Source: Desulfomonile sp.
GTDB lineage: Bacteria; Desulfobacterota; Desulfomonilia; Desulfomonilales; Desulfomonilaceae
Reading direction: 5' to 3'
DNA: 12,631 nt
NCBI GenBank assembly: GCA_020216785.1
Contig: JAIWNO010000186.1
Coordinates: 1 to 12,631 of the forward strand
A model generated the notes under the pieces. That model made no database searches. It was not told where the DNA came from and worked only from the letters and a program-made list of their open reading frames with translations. Both the position numbers and the translations under genes were made by a program. Below, one piece after another: positions 1-7,930 of the stretch. The number at the start of each line of letters is the position of its first letter. Within the stretch, counting starts at the first letter, position 1.

Positions 1-34
1 TCAGTTGCGGTCACGGAATTGGTAAATACAATTA

Positions 35-99
35 TGGCGCAGGCTTTTCAGCCGCCGATCCGGAAAGCTATCTGACCGCAGGCTGGAAACCCTGCGCCA
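35..99. repeat. GC-rich imperfect palindrome (REP/MITE-like)
   Basis: The arms at 35-53 and 81-99 are 19 bases each. When the right arm is reverse-complemented, 17 of 19 positions match (both begin TGGCGCAGG and end CAGCC). The 27-base centre is unpaired. The element lies in the gap before the sensor kinase gene and could form a stem-loop in RNA. It resembles dispersed intergenic palindromes seen in many environmental bacterial genomes, but dispersal in this genome cannot be judged from one copy. Confidence 0.6.
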
Positions 100-226
100 C
101 ATGAGTAAAAGCTTGCGTAGGATCTTTCTTTTCGCTCGTGAAAGAGGAGCATAGGTGCGAAAATGGAATATTGATCCAGTGAGAGAATTTGTCGTGTCCC
201 TCCTTGAGAATGAGGAGAGGGGCGCC

Positions 227-1945
227 ATGGGCGAAAGATCTGCCGATAATAAGGGGTACTATCGAGCGCTGACCTTGAAAATGGTCGTGGTGATCATCGT
301 GGTTTCCCTCGCTCCCATGCTCGTGATCACAGGGACGATACGCTACTACTTCCAGGTGTCGTATCAGGACAAGGTGCTGGAACACCTCAGAGTGCTGGTT
401 CGAAAGCACGTGCGTACTATCGACACCTTTCTGAGCGAGAAGCTCTCAGACATCCAGGTTCTCGCGAACTCATTTACCTTCGAGCAGCTCTGCGATGAGC
501 CATTCCTTGCGGAGCGGCTGCGCGTGCTGCAAACGGGATACGGCCGATCGTTCGTGGACCTCGGCGTAGTGAACGACGAGGGACGTCAGATCGCTTATGC
601 AGGGCCGTTCCGGCTTCAAGAGGCTGACTATTCGCAGACCAAATGGTTCCGTGAGGCAATTGCAGGTGACGATTACATCAGCGACGTATTCGCAGGTCTC
701 CGGGGATTACCGCACTTCATCGTCGCCGTGCGCGGGGAGCACCAAGGTCGCAGGTGGATCCTTCGCGCTACGGTAGACTTCGAGGCCTTCAACTCCCTCG
801 TTGAGGGAATCCGAATCGGAAGCACCGGATTTGCATTTATCCTCAACAGAAAAGGCGAATTCCAGACTCGACCGCACTCGGAGATCGATTTGTCCGCGGA
901 GCCGTATCGCACGTTTCTCGCGGCAGGACCTCGGCCGGACGATCAAGTGGAAGTAGTTCATACGGCCGGCGGTTCGGACTTCGTCTATGTCACTGCTTGG
1001 CTGAAAAAGGGTGGCTGGCTGCTGGCATTCCAGCAGGCGGAGCAGGACGCGTTCTCCGCGCTGTACGCTGCGCGGCGTTTCACGGTTCTCGTCTTTTTTG
1101 CAGGCGTTTTGGGAATTGTTGCGATGGCGGTCCTGCTTTCCAGCAGAATGGTTCGCCACATAGAGAAAGCTGACGCGGAAAAGGCCCTATTGAACGAGCG
1201 GATGATCGAGGCTGGGAAGCTTGCGTCTGTCGGAGAACTGGCGGCCGGCATAGCTCACGAGATCAACAACCCTGTTGCCGTGATGGTTGAAGAGGCCGGA
1301 TGGATGGAGGACCTGCTTGAAGAGAGCTCGTTCCAAACATATCCATACTTGGAGGAGTTCAAGCATTCCCTTTCCCAAATCAAGACCCAGGGCTCCCGCT
1401 GCAAACAGATCACGCATAAGCTGCTCAGCTTCGCGCGAAAGACCGATCCGCGGCCCAAAAAGGTGCAGCTCAACGACCTGATTCGAGAAGTCGCCGGCCT
1501 CTGTCAACAGCGGGCGCGTTACGGCTCGGTGCGAATCATCCTGAGCCTGGCGTCGGACCTTCCGCCGGTCAACGCGTCCCCGTCGGAAATTCAACAGGTC
1601 GTCATGAACCTTGTCAACAACAGCCTCGACGCAATCGAGGACCGCGGAGGACACGTCGAGATTTCCACTTCCGTGAGTGGTGACCATGTAGTGATTACGG
1701 TTTCCGACAATGGGCCCGGAATTCCGGAAGCGAACCTTCCTCGGATTTTCGACCCGTTCTTCACCACAAAACCGGTTGGAAAAGGAACGGGTCTCGGGCT
1801 TTCAATCTGCTATGGAATTGTCACCAAGATGGGTGGCAAGATCGACGTGAACAGCTCGGTGGGGGTCGGGACATCATTCACTATCCAGGTGCCGATCGGC
1901 AAAACGACCGAGCGGGTTGAGGCCGCGGCCACCCCTCCAGCGTGA
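227..1945 (+). CDS. Membrane sensor histidine kinase, dCache-type
   Basis: This is a two-component sensor kinase of 572 residues that autophosphorylates on histidine and should pass the phosphate to the regulator encoded next. From the chosen start, a membrane segment lies near residues 19-39 and an extracytoplasmic sensor of the double Cache/PDC type spans about 40-285 (the GFAFILNRKGEFQTRP stretch is typical). A second membrane segment is near 286-307. The HisKA phosphoacceptor is H344 in GIAHEINNP. The ATPase domain has an N box at 461-470 (NLVNNSLDAI), DNGPGIP at 494-500 and GKGTGLGLS at 518-526, so all catalytic boxes are intact. I chose ATG 227, preceded by GAGGAG at 212-217. An in-frame GTG at 155 also has GAGGAG (144-149) and would add 24 residues, but codon use in that stretch is AT-rich and unlike the gene. 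The domain order matches a kinase family common in Desulfobacterota. The ligand is unknown. Confidence 0.96.
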   Translation: MGERSADNKGYYRALTLKMVVVIIVVSLAPMLVITGTIRYYFQVSYQDKVLEHLRVLVRKHVRTIDTFLSEKLSDIQVLANSFTFEQLCDEPFLAERLRVLQTGYGRSFVDLGVVNDEGRQIAYAGPFRLQEADYSQTKWFREAIAGDDYISDVFAGLRGLPHFIVAVRGEHQGRRWILRATVDFEAFNSLVEGIRIGSTGFAFILNRKGEFQTRPHSEIDLSAEPYRTFLAAGPRPDDQVEVVHTAGGSDFVYVTAWLKKGGWLLAFQQAEQDAFSALYAARRFTVLVFFAGVLGIVAMAVLLSSRMVRHIEKADAEKALLNERMIEAGKLASVGELAAGIAHEINNPVAVMVEEAGWMEDLLEESSFQTYPYLEEFKHSLSQIKTQGSRCKQITHKLLSFARKTDPRPKKVQLNDLIREVAGLCQQRARYGSVRIILSLASDLPPVNASPSEIQQVVMNLVNNSLDAIEDRGGHVEISTSVSGDHVVITVSDNGPGIPEANLPRIFDPFFTTKPVGKGTGLGLSICYGIVTKMGGKIDVNSSVGVGTSFTIQVPIGKTTERVEAAATPPA

Positions 1946-2034
1946 GGCTACGCCATCAACAGAGTTTGCCAAAGCCGCGACGAGCTGATATGACAAGAGC
2001 AATGCAACAAACAACAGAGCCGAACAGGTAAGAA

Positions 2035-2451
2035 ATGGACGATCATCAAGCCGATACAGGAAGACCCATAAGAATCCTCCTGGTCGATGATGAGGCAGCA
2101 TATGTCAATGCACTCTCGAAACGACTCAGCCGGAGGAATTTCCAGGTCAGTGTCGCCTACAACGGCACGCAAGGCGTGCAGGCGGTGAGAAAACAGGATT
2201 TCGACGTGGCGGTGCTGGACCTGAAGATGGAAGACATGGACGGTATCGACGTCCTCAAGATTTTCAAAAAGATCGTCCCGCAGATGGCCGTCATCATGCT
2301 AACCGGTCACGGCTCCGAACAGGCAGCCCGCGAGGGCATCAAGTTCGGAGCTTTCGACTATTTGACAAAACCATGCGAATTGGAGGACCTGATCGAAAAA
2401 ATCCGGGAAGCGTCCCGAAGCGCACAAAGGGCAGCGGCATCACCTGCTTGA
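2035..2451 (+). CDS. Single-domain response regulator (receiver only)
   Basis: This is a 138-residue CheY-like receiver with no output domain. The acidic pocket is D18-D19-E20 in LLVDDE, the phosphoacceptor is D62 in AVLDLKMEDMDG, the switch Thr is T90 in IMLTGHG, and the conserved Lys is K112 in LTKPCE. All the residues needed for phosphorylation are present. The C-terminal 15 residues are Ala/Ser-rich and probably disordered. The gene follows the kinase by 89 bases on the same strand, so the two almost certainly form a cognate pair. The SD before ATG 2035 is weak (AGGTAAG). With no DNA-binding or enzymatic domain, the output must be protein-protein contact or phosphorelay to a partner encoded elsewhere. 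The gene ends only 13 bases before the stop of the convergent glycosyltransferase gene. Confidence 0.96.
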   Translation: MDDHQADTGRPIRILLVDDEAAYVNALSKRLSRRNFQVSVAYNGTQGVQAVRKQDFDVAVLDLKMEDMDGIDVLKIFKKIVPQMAVIMLTGHGSEQAAREGIKFGAFDYLTKPCELEDLIEKIREASRSAQRAAASPA

Positions 2452-2464
2452 GCGCAAATCCACA

Positions 2465-4483
2465 TCAATCCGATTTTTCGATCCCGCCATGGTTCCCGGC
2501 CGGCGTGATCTCGCCGAGCACCACCCCTGCCGGAAGACTGCACATCGGGATTATATTGTAATCCCGGAGCGGGCCGCGCTTCAACGAATTCCAGAAATCC
2601 ACCGAGAAAGCTGCAAAAGCGCGACGACCAGCTTTGAGATGGAACTCAAGGAGCCTGGAAAAGTCCTTGCCCTGATCCTCCCCGGGAAATGCGATCCGAA
2701 TACGGTCGCCGTCCACAATCGAGGGAGATACCATTGGGAATGCGAAATAGATTGAGTTTCCGGGAACTTTGCGTAGAGCGACGTCGGCCCACAGTGCATT
2801 CTTCTCGCGTAAGTCCCGGTGATGGGGAAGATCGTAAAAAAAGGCAACCATCCCGGCCCATGTAATCGCTACAGTCGTACCTACCCAAGCGGCGCCACGG
2901 ATCGCTCGTGCTCCTTCGGTATTAACGATTTCTCCAGCGACGAGGAGAAACAAGAGGGCGCCTGCTATGAGCAGAGGCGCTATCAAGAGCGGGAAATCCA
3001 AGCTGTTCAGGGGTATTTCCGGACGGCCGGCCCACGCGTAAAAAGCGGCCGCGGCCAGTGCTGCCGGGAGGATAAGCAGAAACAGACTTGGTGAGCCACC
3101 CCACGCGACCTTCATCTCTTTGAGGGAATATGCAGTCAAAATCGCAACGAACGGCAGAACAGGGATAAAATACCGGAAATTAAAGCACAGCCCGCCGTAC
3201 TGGTGCGTAAACAGTGAATAATATCCCACAAAACAAATCGGAATCAACAGGAGCATCAAACTCGCGGCCGCGTTCCGGTCGCCTCGGCCGAGTCTCACGA
3301 TCGGGACCAGCAAGAGCGGCAAATAGGGCAGACTCTGGAGAAGAGACTTCTTCATCGCGCCCACGTAAGCCATTCCCCCGCCTGGAGTGCGTTCCAGGGG
3401 GGGCAGCACCAGTGCTGGATCGAGCGCGCGTACATCGATGACGGATACCCAGAAATCGCTCAGTCCCCGCAAGAGCACGGTCCGTGAGGCCGGGGCTGCG
3501 AGAGCGCCTGCAAGCGCGGTGATCGCCAACGCAGCAAGTAAGACTTTTCTCGTACGGACGAAAACATCGCAGAAAGGACGGCTCAAAAGCCACATTACCG
3601 CCACGACCGCCAACGCGGCAAGCGGCAGACCCCACGACAGGTATGTCCCGTCGCCATAGTCAAAAGGGTTGAAGCGGCCAAATTTGATCAGATTCGTCCA
3701 TCCGAGGAGCGCCAATCCCGGCACCGCACCCAGCGCGAAAGAAAGCGCCTCTCGGGGCCGCCAGGGCCGAGCAAAGAGGAATGGCGCCAGGAGCCCCGGC
3801 AAGGCAAGCGAATTGTCAATGCGAATACCCGGCCCAAATCCTGCCACGAACCCGCTGAGCGCTGCCCATACGAGAGCGGAGCGACTGCTCCCGCCGTTGT
3901 AGGCCCGCACCATTAAGTAGAACGCCGCCAGAAGAAAGAAGAGCGAAGTCGTATGGGGCCATGCATCTTGTGAATATTCCCAAATAAACGTGGCAAAAAC
4001 AAAAATGAGACATGCGCGCAACGCCAGGCCGTCATCGCGGAAGAGCCGGCGTGCGATCGCATAACACAGGATCACCGCACCGAAAAACGTGATGCTGTTC
4101 ACAATGACGAGTCCGGTAAAGCCGAACACTCTGTAGAAAGGCAGGGCCAACACCGGGAACAGATACGGATAACGGCTTACGATTCGGCCCTTGCGAGCCG
4201 GCAAGTTCGCGGGTGTCAGCTCCTGTGAAGGCAGCTCGTCATAACCGTTCCAGAGCTCAAGACTTCCGGTGGCGGAGAAGTCTCGAGTCATCCAGTGGTA
4301 CCATACTTCATCCAAGAAGATATAGCCCGGTGTGAGAAGCCACCAGGACACAAAAAACTGGACAATAGCGAGCCCCACAAAAAAAACGATCGCCTGTCGA
4401 CTGCGCTGCAATGCCGGGTCGATCTCAGCGTGTACACGCAGCTCCGAAGTTGAAGAATGTACGGCGTCGCCGGAATAGCTCAT
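2465..4483 (-). CDS. GT-C fold integral membrane glycosyltransferase, GT39/PMT_2-like
   Basis: This is a polytopic membrane protein of 672 residues. A short hydrophilic N-terminus (1-30) is followed by a first membrane helix (about 31-52), and directly after it comes an acidic loop motif with D58-E59 in GYIFLDEVWYHW. An acidic pair in the first periplasmic loop is the catalytic signature of GT-C enzymes (GT39 protein mannosyltransferases, ArnT-like GT83), which move sugars from polyprenyl-phosphate donors. Roughly ten or more further hydrophobic helices follow, with a soluble C-terminal domain from about residue 560. The likely role is lipid-linked sugar transfer to a protein or glycolipid on the outer face of the inner membrane; donor and acceptor are not readable. 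I chose ATG 4483 over an in-frame TTG at 4498, though neither has a good SD. The gene lies 39 bases after the beta-CASP gene, so co-transcription is likely. Confidence 0.88.
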   Translation of the reverse strand: MSYSGDAVHSSTSELRVHAEIDPALQRSRQAIVFFVGLAIVQFFVSWWLLTPGYIFLDEVWYHWMTRDFSATGSLELWNGYDELPSQELTPANLPARKGRIVSRYPYLFPVLALPFYRVFGFTGLVIVNSITFFGAVILCYAIARRLFRDDGLALRACLIFVFATFIWEYSQDAWPHTTSLFFLLAAFYLMVRAYNGGSSRSALVWAALSGFVAGFGPGIRIDNSLALPGLLAPFLFARPWRPREALSFALGAVPGLALLGWTNLIKFGRFNPFDYGDGTYLSWGLPLAALAVVAVMWLLSRPFCDVFVRTRKVLLAALAITALAGALAAPASRTVLLRGLSDFWVSVIDVRALDPALVLPPLERTPGGGMAYVGAMKKSLLQSLPYLPLLLVPIVRLGRGDRNAAASLMLLLIPICFVGYYSLFTHQYGGLCFNFRYFIPVLPFVAILTAYSLKEMKVAWGGSPSLFLLILPAALAAAAFYAWAGRPEIPLNSLDFPLLIAPLLIAGALLFLLVAGEIVNTEGARAIRGAAWVGTTVAITWAGMVAFFYDLPHHRDLREKNALWADVALRKVPGNSIYFAFPMVSPSIVDGDRIRIAFPGEDQGKDFSRLLEFHLKAGRRAFAAFSVDFWNSLKRGPLRDYNIIPMCSLPAGVVLGEITPAGNHGGIEKSD

Positions 4484-4522
4484 GGCTGGTACGACCAATG
4501 AGGATCTCAGCGGAACCCATGC

Positions 4523-6127
4523 CTAACCGGAGACAAGGGCTTGCAGTTTGTCATGGATATCTTTGAGCGTCCGGACATCCTCGTCGGACACGTCGATCTC
4601 TCTTGCCGTAAGCTGCTCTCTCAAGTGCGCAATCTCAGCCTCAAGCTCTGTGGTCAGGGCGAGCATGTTCGCCCGAAGATCGACTGTAACGGGCTCCGGG
4701 GGCGCCACTACGATCTCTTTCCCCGGCTCGAGACGTAGGACCTCGCGCCAGCGAGGAACGCGCACCTCAAGGTTGTAGCGTTCTCGCACAGCACGCGCCA
4801 ACGCCTCGCTGGACATCGGCTCTCCGTGGATTACGAATACCCGCGGCTTCGACTTCGCTGCAAAGTGGCCGATCCACTGAAGAAGGTCAGCCTGATCCGC
4901 GTGCGCCGAAATCCCCCCGATGGTAAATACCTTTGCGCGGACAGCGATCTTTTCTCCAAAAATCGTGACGGATTTCGCTCCATCAACGATCTGACGACCG
5001 GTGGTTCCCTGCCCCTGGAACCCGGTGATGACAATGCTTGCGCCCGGCCGCCACAAATTATGCTTCAGATGATGCTTGATCCGCCCGGCAGTGCACATGC
5101 CGTTGGCGGAGATCACGATAGCGGGCCCTTGAAGCTGGTTGATCTTCATGGACTCGCTTGTGGTCAAGGTGAGCTTAAGATTGGGCATATCGAAAGGATC
5201 GTAACCTCTCCCCACAATAGACCGGGCGTCTTCATCGTAATACTGTTTGTTCTTTCTGAAAACCTCAGTGGCTTTGATGGCCAGAGGACTGTCCAGGTAA
5301 ATGGGAATCCCGGGAAGCTGTCCGGCTCGAGAAAACTCGCCGAGGATATACAGAATTTCCTGCGTCCGCTCGACCGCGAAGGCTGGGATGATCACTTTTT
5401 CCCTGTGGAACACGGCATAGTTGATCGCTTCGAGAAGCTCGGCCTTGCTCTCCTCAAACGGGCGATGCAGGCGGTTGCCGTACGTTGATTCTACAAAAAG
5501 ATAATCCGCCTCGCCGATTTCGACCGGGTCCTTGACGATGAGAGCATCCTGCCTTCCTACGTCGCCGGAAAAGACGATCTTGGTGGTCATTCCCTGATCT
5601 TCCACCCAAAGTTCCACGATGGAAGAGCCAAGGATATGTCCGGAGTTCCGTAGCCGCGCCTTGATGCCGGACTCAATCTCGATTACCTGGTCGAGGTCGG
5701 TAGGGACGAAATAGCGTAGGCTCTTCTCCGCGTCCTCCATCGTATAGAGGGGTTCGACCGTTCGCTTTGCCCGCCGCCGGTTTCGCCTCGTCCGCCACTC
5801 GGATTCCATTTCCTGGACATGAGCCGCGTCAAGAAGCATCACCTGGCATAGTTCAGCGGTCGGCGGCGAGGTGATGATGCGCCCGCGAAAACCGTCCTTG
5901 ACCAATTTGGGGATACGTCCGCTGTGGTCGATATGCGCATGAGTGAGGATGATGTGGTTGATTTCACTAGGGTTGTAACCCCACGGGTCCCAATTGCGTT
6001 GTTCCATCTCCGTGCCGCCCTGAAAGAGCCCGCAATCGATAATGAGGTTCCCACCCGCGGAGGTTTCCACGAGAAAATTGGAGCCCGTTACCGACTCGGT
6101 CGCTCCCAGGCAGGTGACACTGACCAT
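4523..6127 (-). CDS. Metallo-beta-lactamase-fold beta-CASP ribonuclease-like protein (YSH1/CPSF73-like)
   Basis: This 534-residue protein belongs to the MBL RNA-metabolising group (COG1236-like) and is a predicted zinc-dependent RNA nuclease of the cytoplasm. The metal-binding motifs are all visible: HAHIDH at 63-68, H164 in SGHILGS, D189 in FSGDVG, and H434 in the C-terminal IHGEP. Beta-CASP motifs are also present: E213 in VESTYGNR (motif A) and H409 in GGISAHADQ (motif B). A basic stretch at 111-122 (RTRRNRRRAKR) lies between the first motifs, as in many relatives, and may contact RNA. The last 45 residues are charged and probably helical or coiled-coil, beyond the minimal family core. ATG 6127 is preceded by a purine-rich GGCGGAG SD. 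RNA cleavage is inferred from the family; the natural substrate is unknown. Confidence 0.94.
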   Translation of the reverse strand: MVSVTCLGATESVTGSNFLVETSAGGNLIIDCGLFQGGTEMEQRNWDPWGYNPSEINHIILTHAHIDHSGRIPKLVKDGFRGRIITSPPTAELCQVMLLDAAHVQEMESEWRTRRNRRRAKRTVEPLYTMEDAEKSLRYFVPTDLDQVIEIESGIKARLRNSGHILGSSIVELWVEDQGMTTKIVFSGDVGRQDALIVKDPVEIGEADYLFVESTYGNRLHRPFEESKAELLEAINYAVFHREKVIIPAFAVERTQEILYILGEFSRAGQLPGIPIYLDSPLAIKATEVFRKNKQYYDEDARSIVGRGYDPFDMPNLKLTLTTSESMKINQLQGPAIVISANGMCTAGRIKHHLKHNLWRPGASIVITGFQGQGTTGRQIVDGAKSVTIFGEKIAVRAKVFTIGGISAHADQADLLQWIGHFAAKSKPRVFVIHGEPMSSEALARAVRERYNLEVRVPRWREVLRLEPGKEIVVAPPEPVTVDLRANMLALTTELEAEIAHLREQLTAREIDVSDEDVRTLKDIHDKLQALVSG

Positions 6128-6307
6128 TACTCCGCCTCTCTCTATCTCTGGCGCTCAGTTGCCAACAGCGCTCCTCCTGACAACGACACTGAAGGACAAC
6201 TCCCGAACTTGGCCCTGGTTCTTGCGACCGTCAGCGGCCCCCTGAAGCCTTTGTCGCCCCATGCGCGATATTGCTGCCACCATGTCGTCTCTGTGAAAGG
6301 AAGTTCT

Positions 6308-6568
6308 CTATCGTGCATTTGGCCGGGAAGGCTGTCCCACGGGAACCGAAATATACGGGGCGGGTACCCAATAAAGGGGAGACGCATAGTATAATTGCGG
6401 CGCGGTCAGGATGTCATGTGTCCGGACGTGAAAAGGAGCGTCGACAGGCGCAAGATAACCGCTTCCGCCATCAGGCCAGACAGTCCCGCTGGGAACTACG
6501 TAATATTGTGCCGACGCCGAGCACGCAAAAAAGAGACTCATTGCCAGCACCAGAAAGGTCCCCTTCAT
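6308..6568 (-). CDS. Small secreted Tyr/Pro-rich protein
   Basis: This is an 86-residue protein of a family I do not recognise. It begins with a clear Sec signal peptide: Lys2, a hydrophobic core LVLAMSLFFA, and a signal-peptidase I site after SASA at residue 20. The mature part is about 66 residues, rich in Tyr and Pro, with no cysteine, so it is not a lipoprotein and has no disulfides. It would be exported to the periplasm or envelope. ATG 6568 has a very good SD, GGAGG (complement of 6575-6579), seven bases upstream. This start signal plus the signal peptide is the main support that the gene is real. It lies between the other small secreted gene (165-base gap) and the beta-CASP gene (180-base gap). 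No function can be assigned. Confidence 0.68.
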   Translation of the reverse strand: MKGTFLVLAMSLFFACSASAQYYVVPSGTVWPDGGSGYLAPVDAPFHVRTHDILTAPQLYYASPLYWVPAPYISVPVGQPSRPNAR

Positions 6569-6733
6569 TTCTGTTCCTCCAAACTTTTTCCTACCTCACA
6601 AACGACCTTCTCGGCTCGAGCAGAGATTCATGGGTAGCTGCAACGAAGAATCCGCAGCACCTCGCAGAGTACATCATACTTGTTACACTTTCAATAACGG
6701 GCAATCAACTGAAGAGGAAGCATGCCGGGAGGA

Positions 6734-7153
6734 TCACCGGTTCTTGGGAGCGGCGCCTCCCAGCGCCGGAGGTGCAGGCGGAATTTCCGAGGTGTCGATT
6801 GTATCGAACGGGTTGACGGCTTGTACCTCGGATGCCGGAGCGGACGCGGGACGAAGCGCGGGCTTCTGGAAGTTCTGCCACTTGCTGGTGATGAAAGCTT
6901 CCATCTTGTCCACCGGATAGCTCAGGATTTTGCCCACCAGCCAAAAGACATACAGCTGGTCCCTTGGTGAGGGAGGCGGAGGCCCTGCCGGTACGGCTTC
7001 ATCGTGACGAGCCTCCTGCTGGGGCACATATGTCGCCTCCTGATACGCCGGCTTCACCCGGATAAGTCCACCCTGAGACTGCTGCGCTCCGGCGGGAATG
7101 GAGCACATGATCACCGACGCCACATATACGAGAACCAGACCAATCCTTGTCAT
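6734..7153 (-). CDS. Small secreted proline-rich hypothetical protein
   Basis: This is a 139-residue protein of an unrecognised family. Residues 1-23 (MTRIGLVLVYVASVIMCSIPAGA) form a signal peptide with a likely cleavage after AGA, leaving a mature N-terminus of QQSQGG. The mature protein has low-complexity proline-rich ends (PAGPPPPSP at about 56-63, PPAPPALGG at about 125-133). Between them is a conserved-looking amphipathic stretch at about 65-100 (QLYVFWLVGKILSYPVDKME). ATG 7153 has AGAGG upstream. The open frame extends further upstream without signal-peptide character, so the shorter start is preferred. The Pro-rich ends suggest an envelope-spanning or scaffold-type protein, but that is only inference. 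It is one of two consecutive small exported proteins in this run. Confidence 0.7.
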   Translation of the reverse strand: MTRIGLVLVYVASVIMCSIPAGAQQSQGGLIRVKPAYQEATYVPQQEARHDEAVPAGPPPPSPRDQLYVFWLVGKILSYPVDKMEAFITSKWQNFQKPALRPASAPASEVQAVNPFDTIDTSEIPPAPPALGGAAPKNR

Positions 7154-7261
7154 CAACGAACCTCTGACGCAAAATTTCGGTGACCCCTCTATCACATCTT
7201 TCGGAAAATGCCAGATTTTTTTGTGCGGTTCTACGATATCTCCGTTACACGGCGCATCCAA

Positions 7262-7930
7262 TTATTCGGCGAGGCGATGAATAAGAAAATCGGTGAGCGC
7301 TATCAGGCCGTGTGTCGGCATGTAATTGCTTGCCGAGATGTCAAAAAGCACCTTGCTGTAAGGTGGGAACTCCTCGTCGGCTTTCCAGTGGATGAGCGCC
7401 ACCGGAAGGCGAGGAAATAAGTGGAATACATAACCTTCGTCAGCAAGGTCCAAAGGCTTGCCTCCCCACGCGAGTATCCTGGCTATGCGCTTGTCGGTGC
7501 TCAAGGTGAAGCATTGTTCAAGCGCGTCGGTTGTAGAGCGCGCAAAATGCGCGCCAAGAACCGCACCGTGAAGCAACGATCGTGCATCGATCCATTGTCC
7601 CATTACGTTCACCGCAGTGCCTTGATTTGCTGCTGCGGTGACCAAGTGCTCCAGCACAAGCACTTTGAGAGGCAAGGTGTCGATCACGGCGTGTTCAGCT
7701 CTCAAACGGTATGGGACTAGGTCCAGCACAAACCAGCTATGGAGGAACGGCACCAGGACGCGCGGAACACCATCGCCCCGGTATTTGCAGCCCGATTCCT
7801 CGGCGAGCGTCAAGGGATCGACGCGCTTCACCTTAGCCAGAAGCTCCTCGTACGCCCTTTCCAATTCGTCCGCATTCCTGCCGGTCCGCGCGCGCTCCAG
7901 CCACATGGTGTATTCGTCGGGTGCGGTCAT
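7262..7930 (-). CDS. DUF3786 family protein
   Basis: This 222-residue predicted soluble protein matches the DUF3786 pattern I know. The N-terminal part has DPLTLAEESGCKY (39-50), followed by a leucine-rich segment LPLKVLVLEHLVTAA (86-100). A GQWIDARSLLHGAVLG block (111-126) is next. The diagnostic C-terminal FPRLPVALIHWKADEEFP (172-189) and KVLFDISASNYMPT complete it. The family is common in strict anaerobes, and its biochemical role is unknown. The W-x-x-DEEFP acidic cluster is the best candidate for a ligand or metal site. ATG 7930 is preceded by AGGGGAA; the open frame continues upstream but loses protein-like character. It is the first gene of the five-gene minus-strand run and lies 108 bases before the next gene. 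Confidence 0.85.
   Translation of the reverse strand: MTAPDEYTMWLERARTGRNADELERAYEELLAKVKRVDPLTLAEESGCKYRGDGVPRVLVPFLHSWFVLDLVPYRLRAEHAVIDTLPLKVLVLEHLVTAAANQGTAVNVMGQWIDARSLLHGAVLGAHFARSTTDALEQCFTLSTDKRIARILAWGGKPLDLADEGYVFHLFPRLPVALIHWKADEEFPPYSKVLFDISASNYMPTHGLIALTDFLIHRLAE

Noticed and set aside
3..107. Open plus-strand frame at the left edge that could be the end of an upstream gene
   Set aside because: Most of it is the palindromic element at 35-99, and the two other plus frames close early, so no coding call can be supported.
4826..5488. A 220-codon plus-strand open frame inside the beta-CASP gene
   Set aside because: It is antisense to a gene with all its catalytic motifs intact, has no SD or family-like motifs, and is explained by the codon bias of the real gene.
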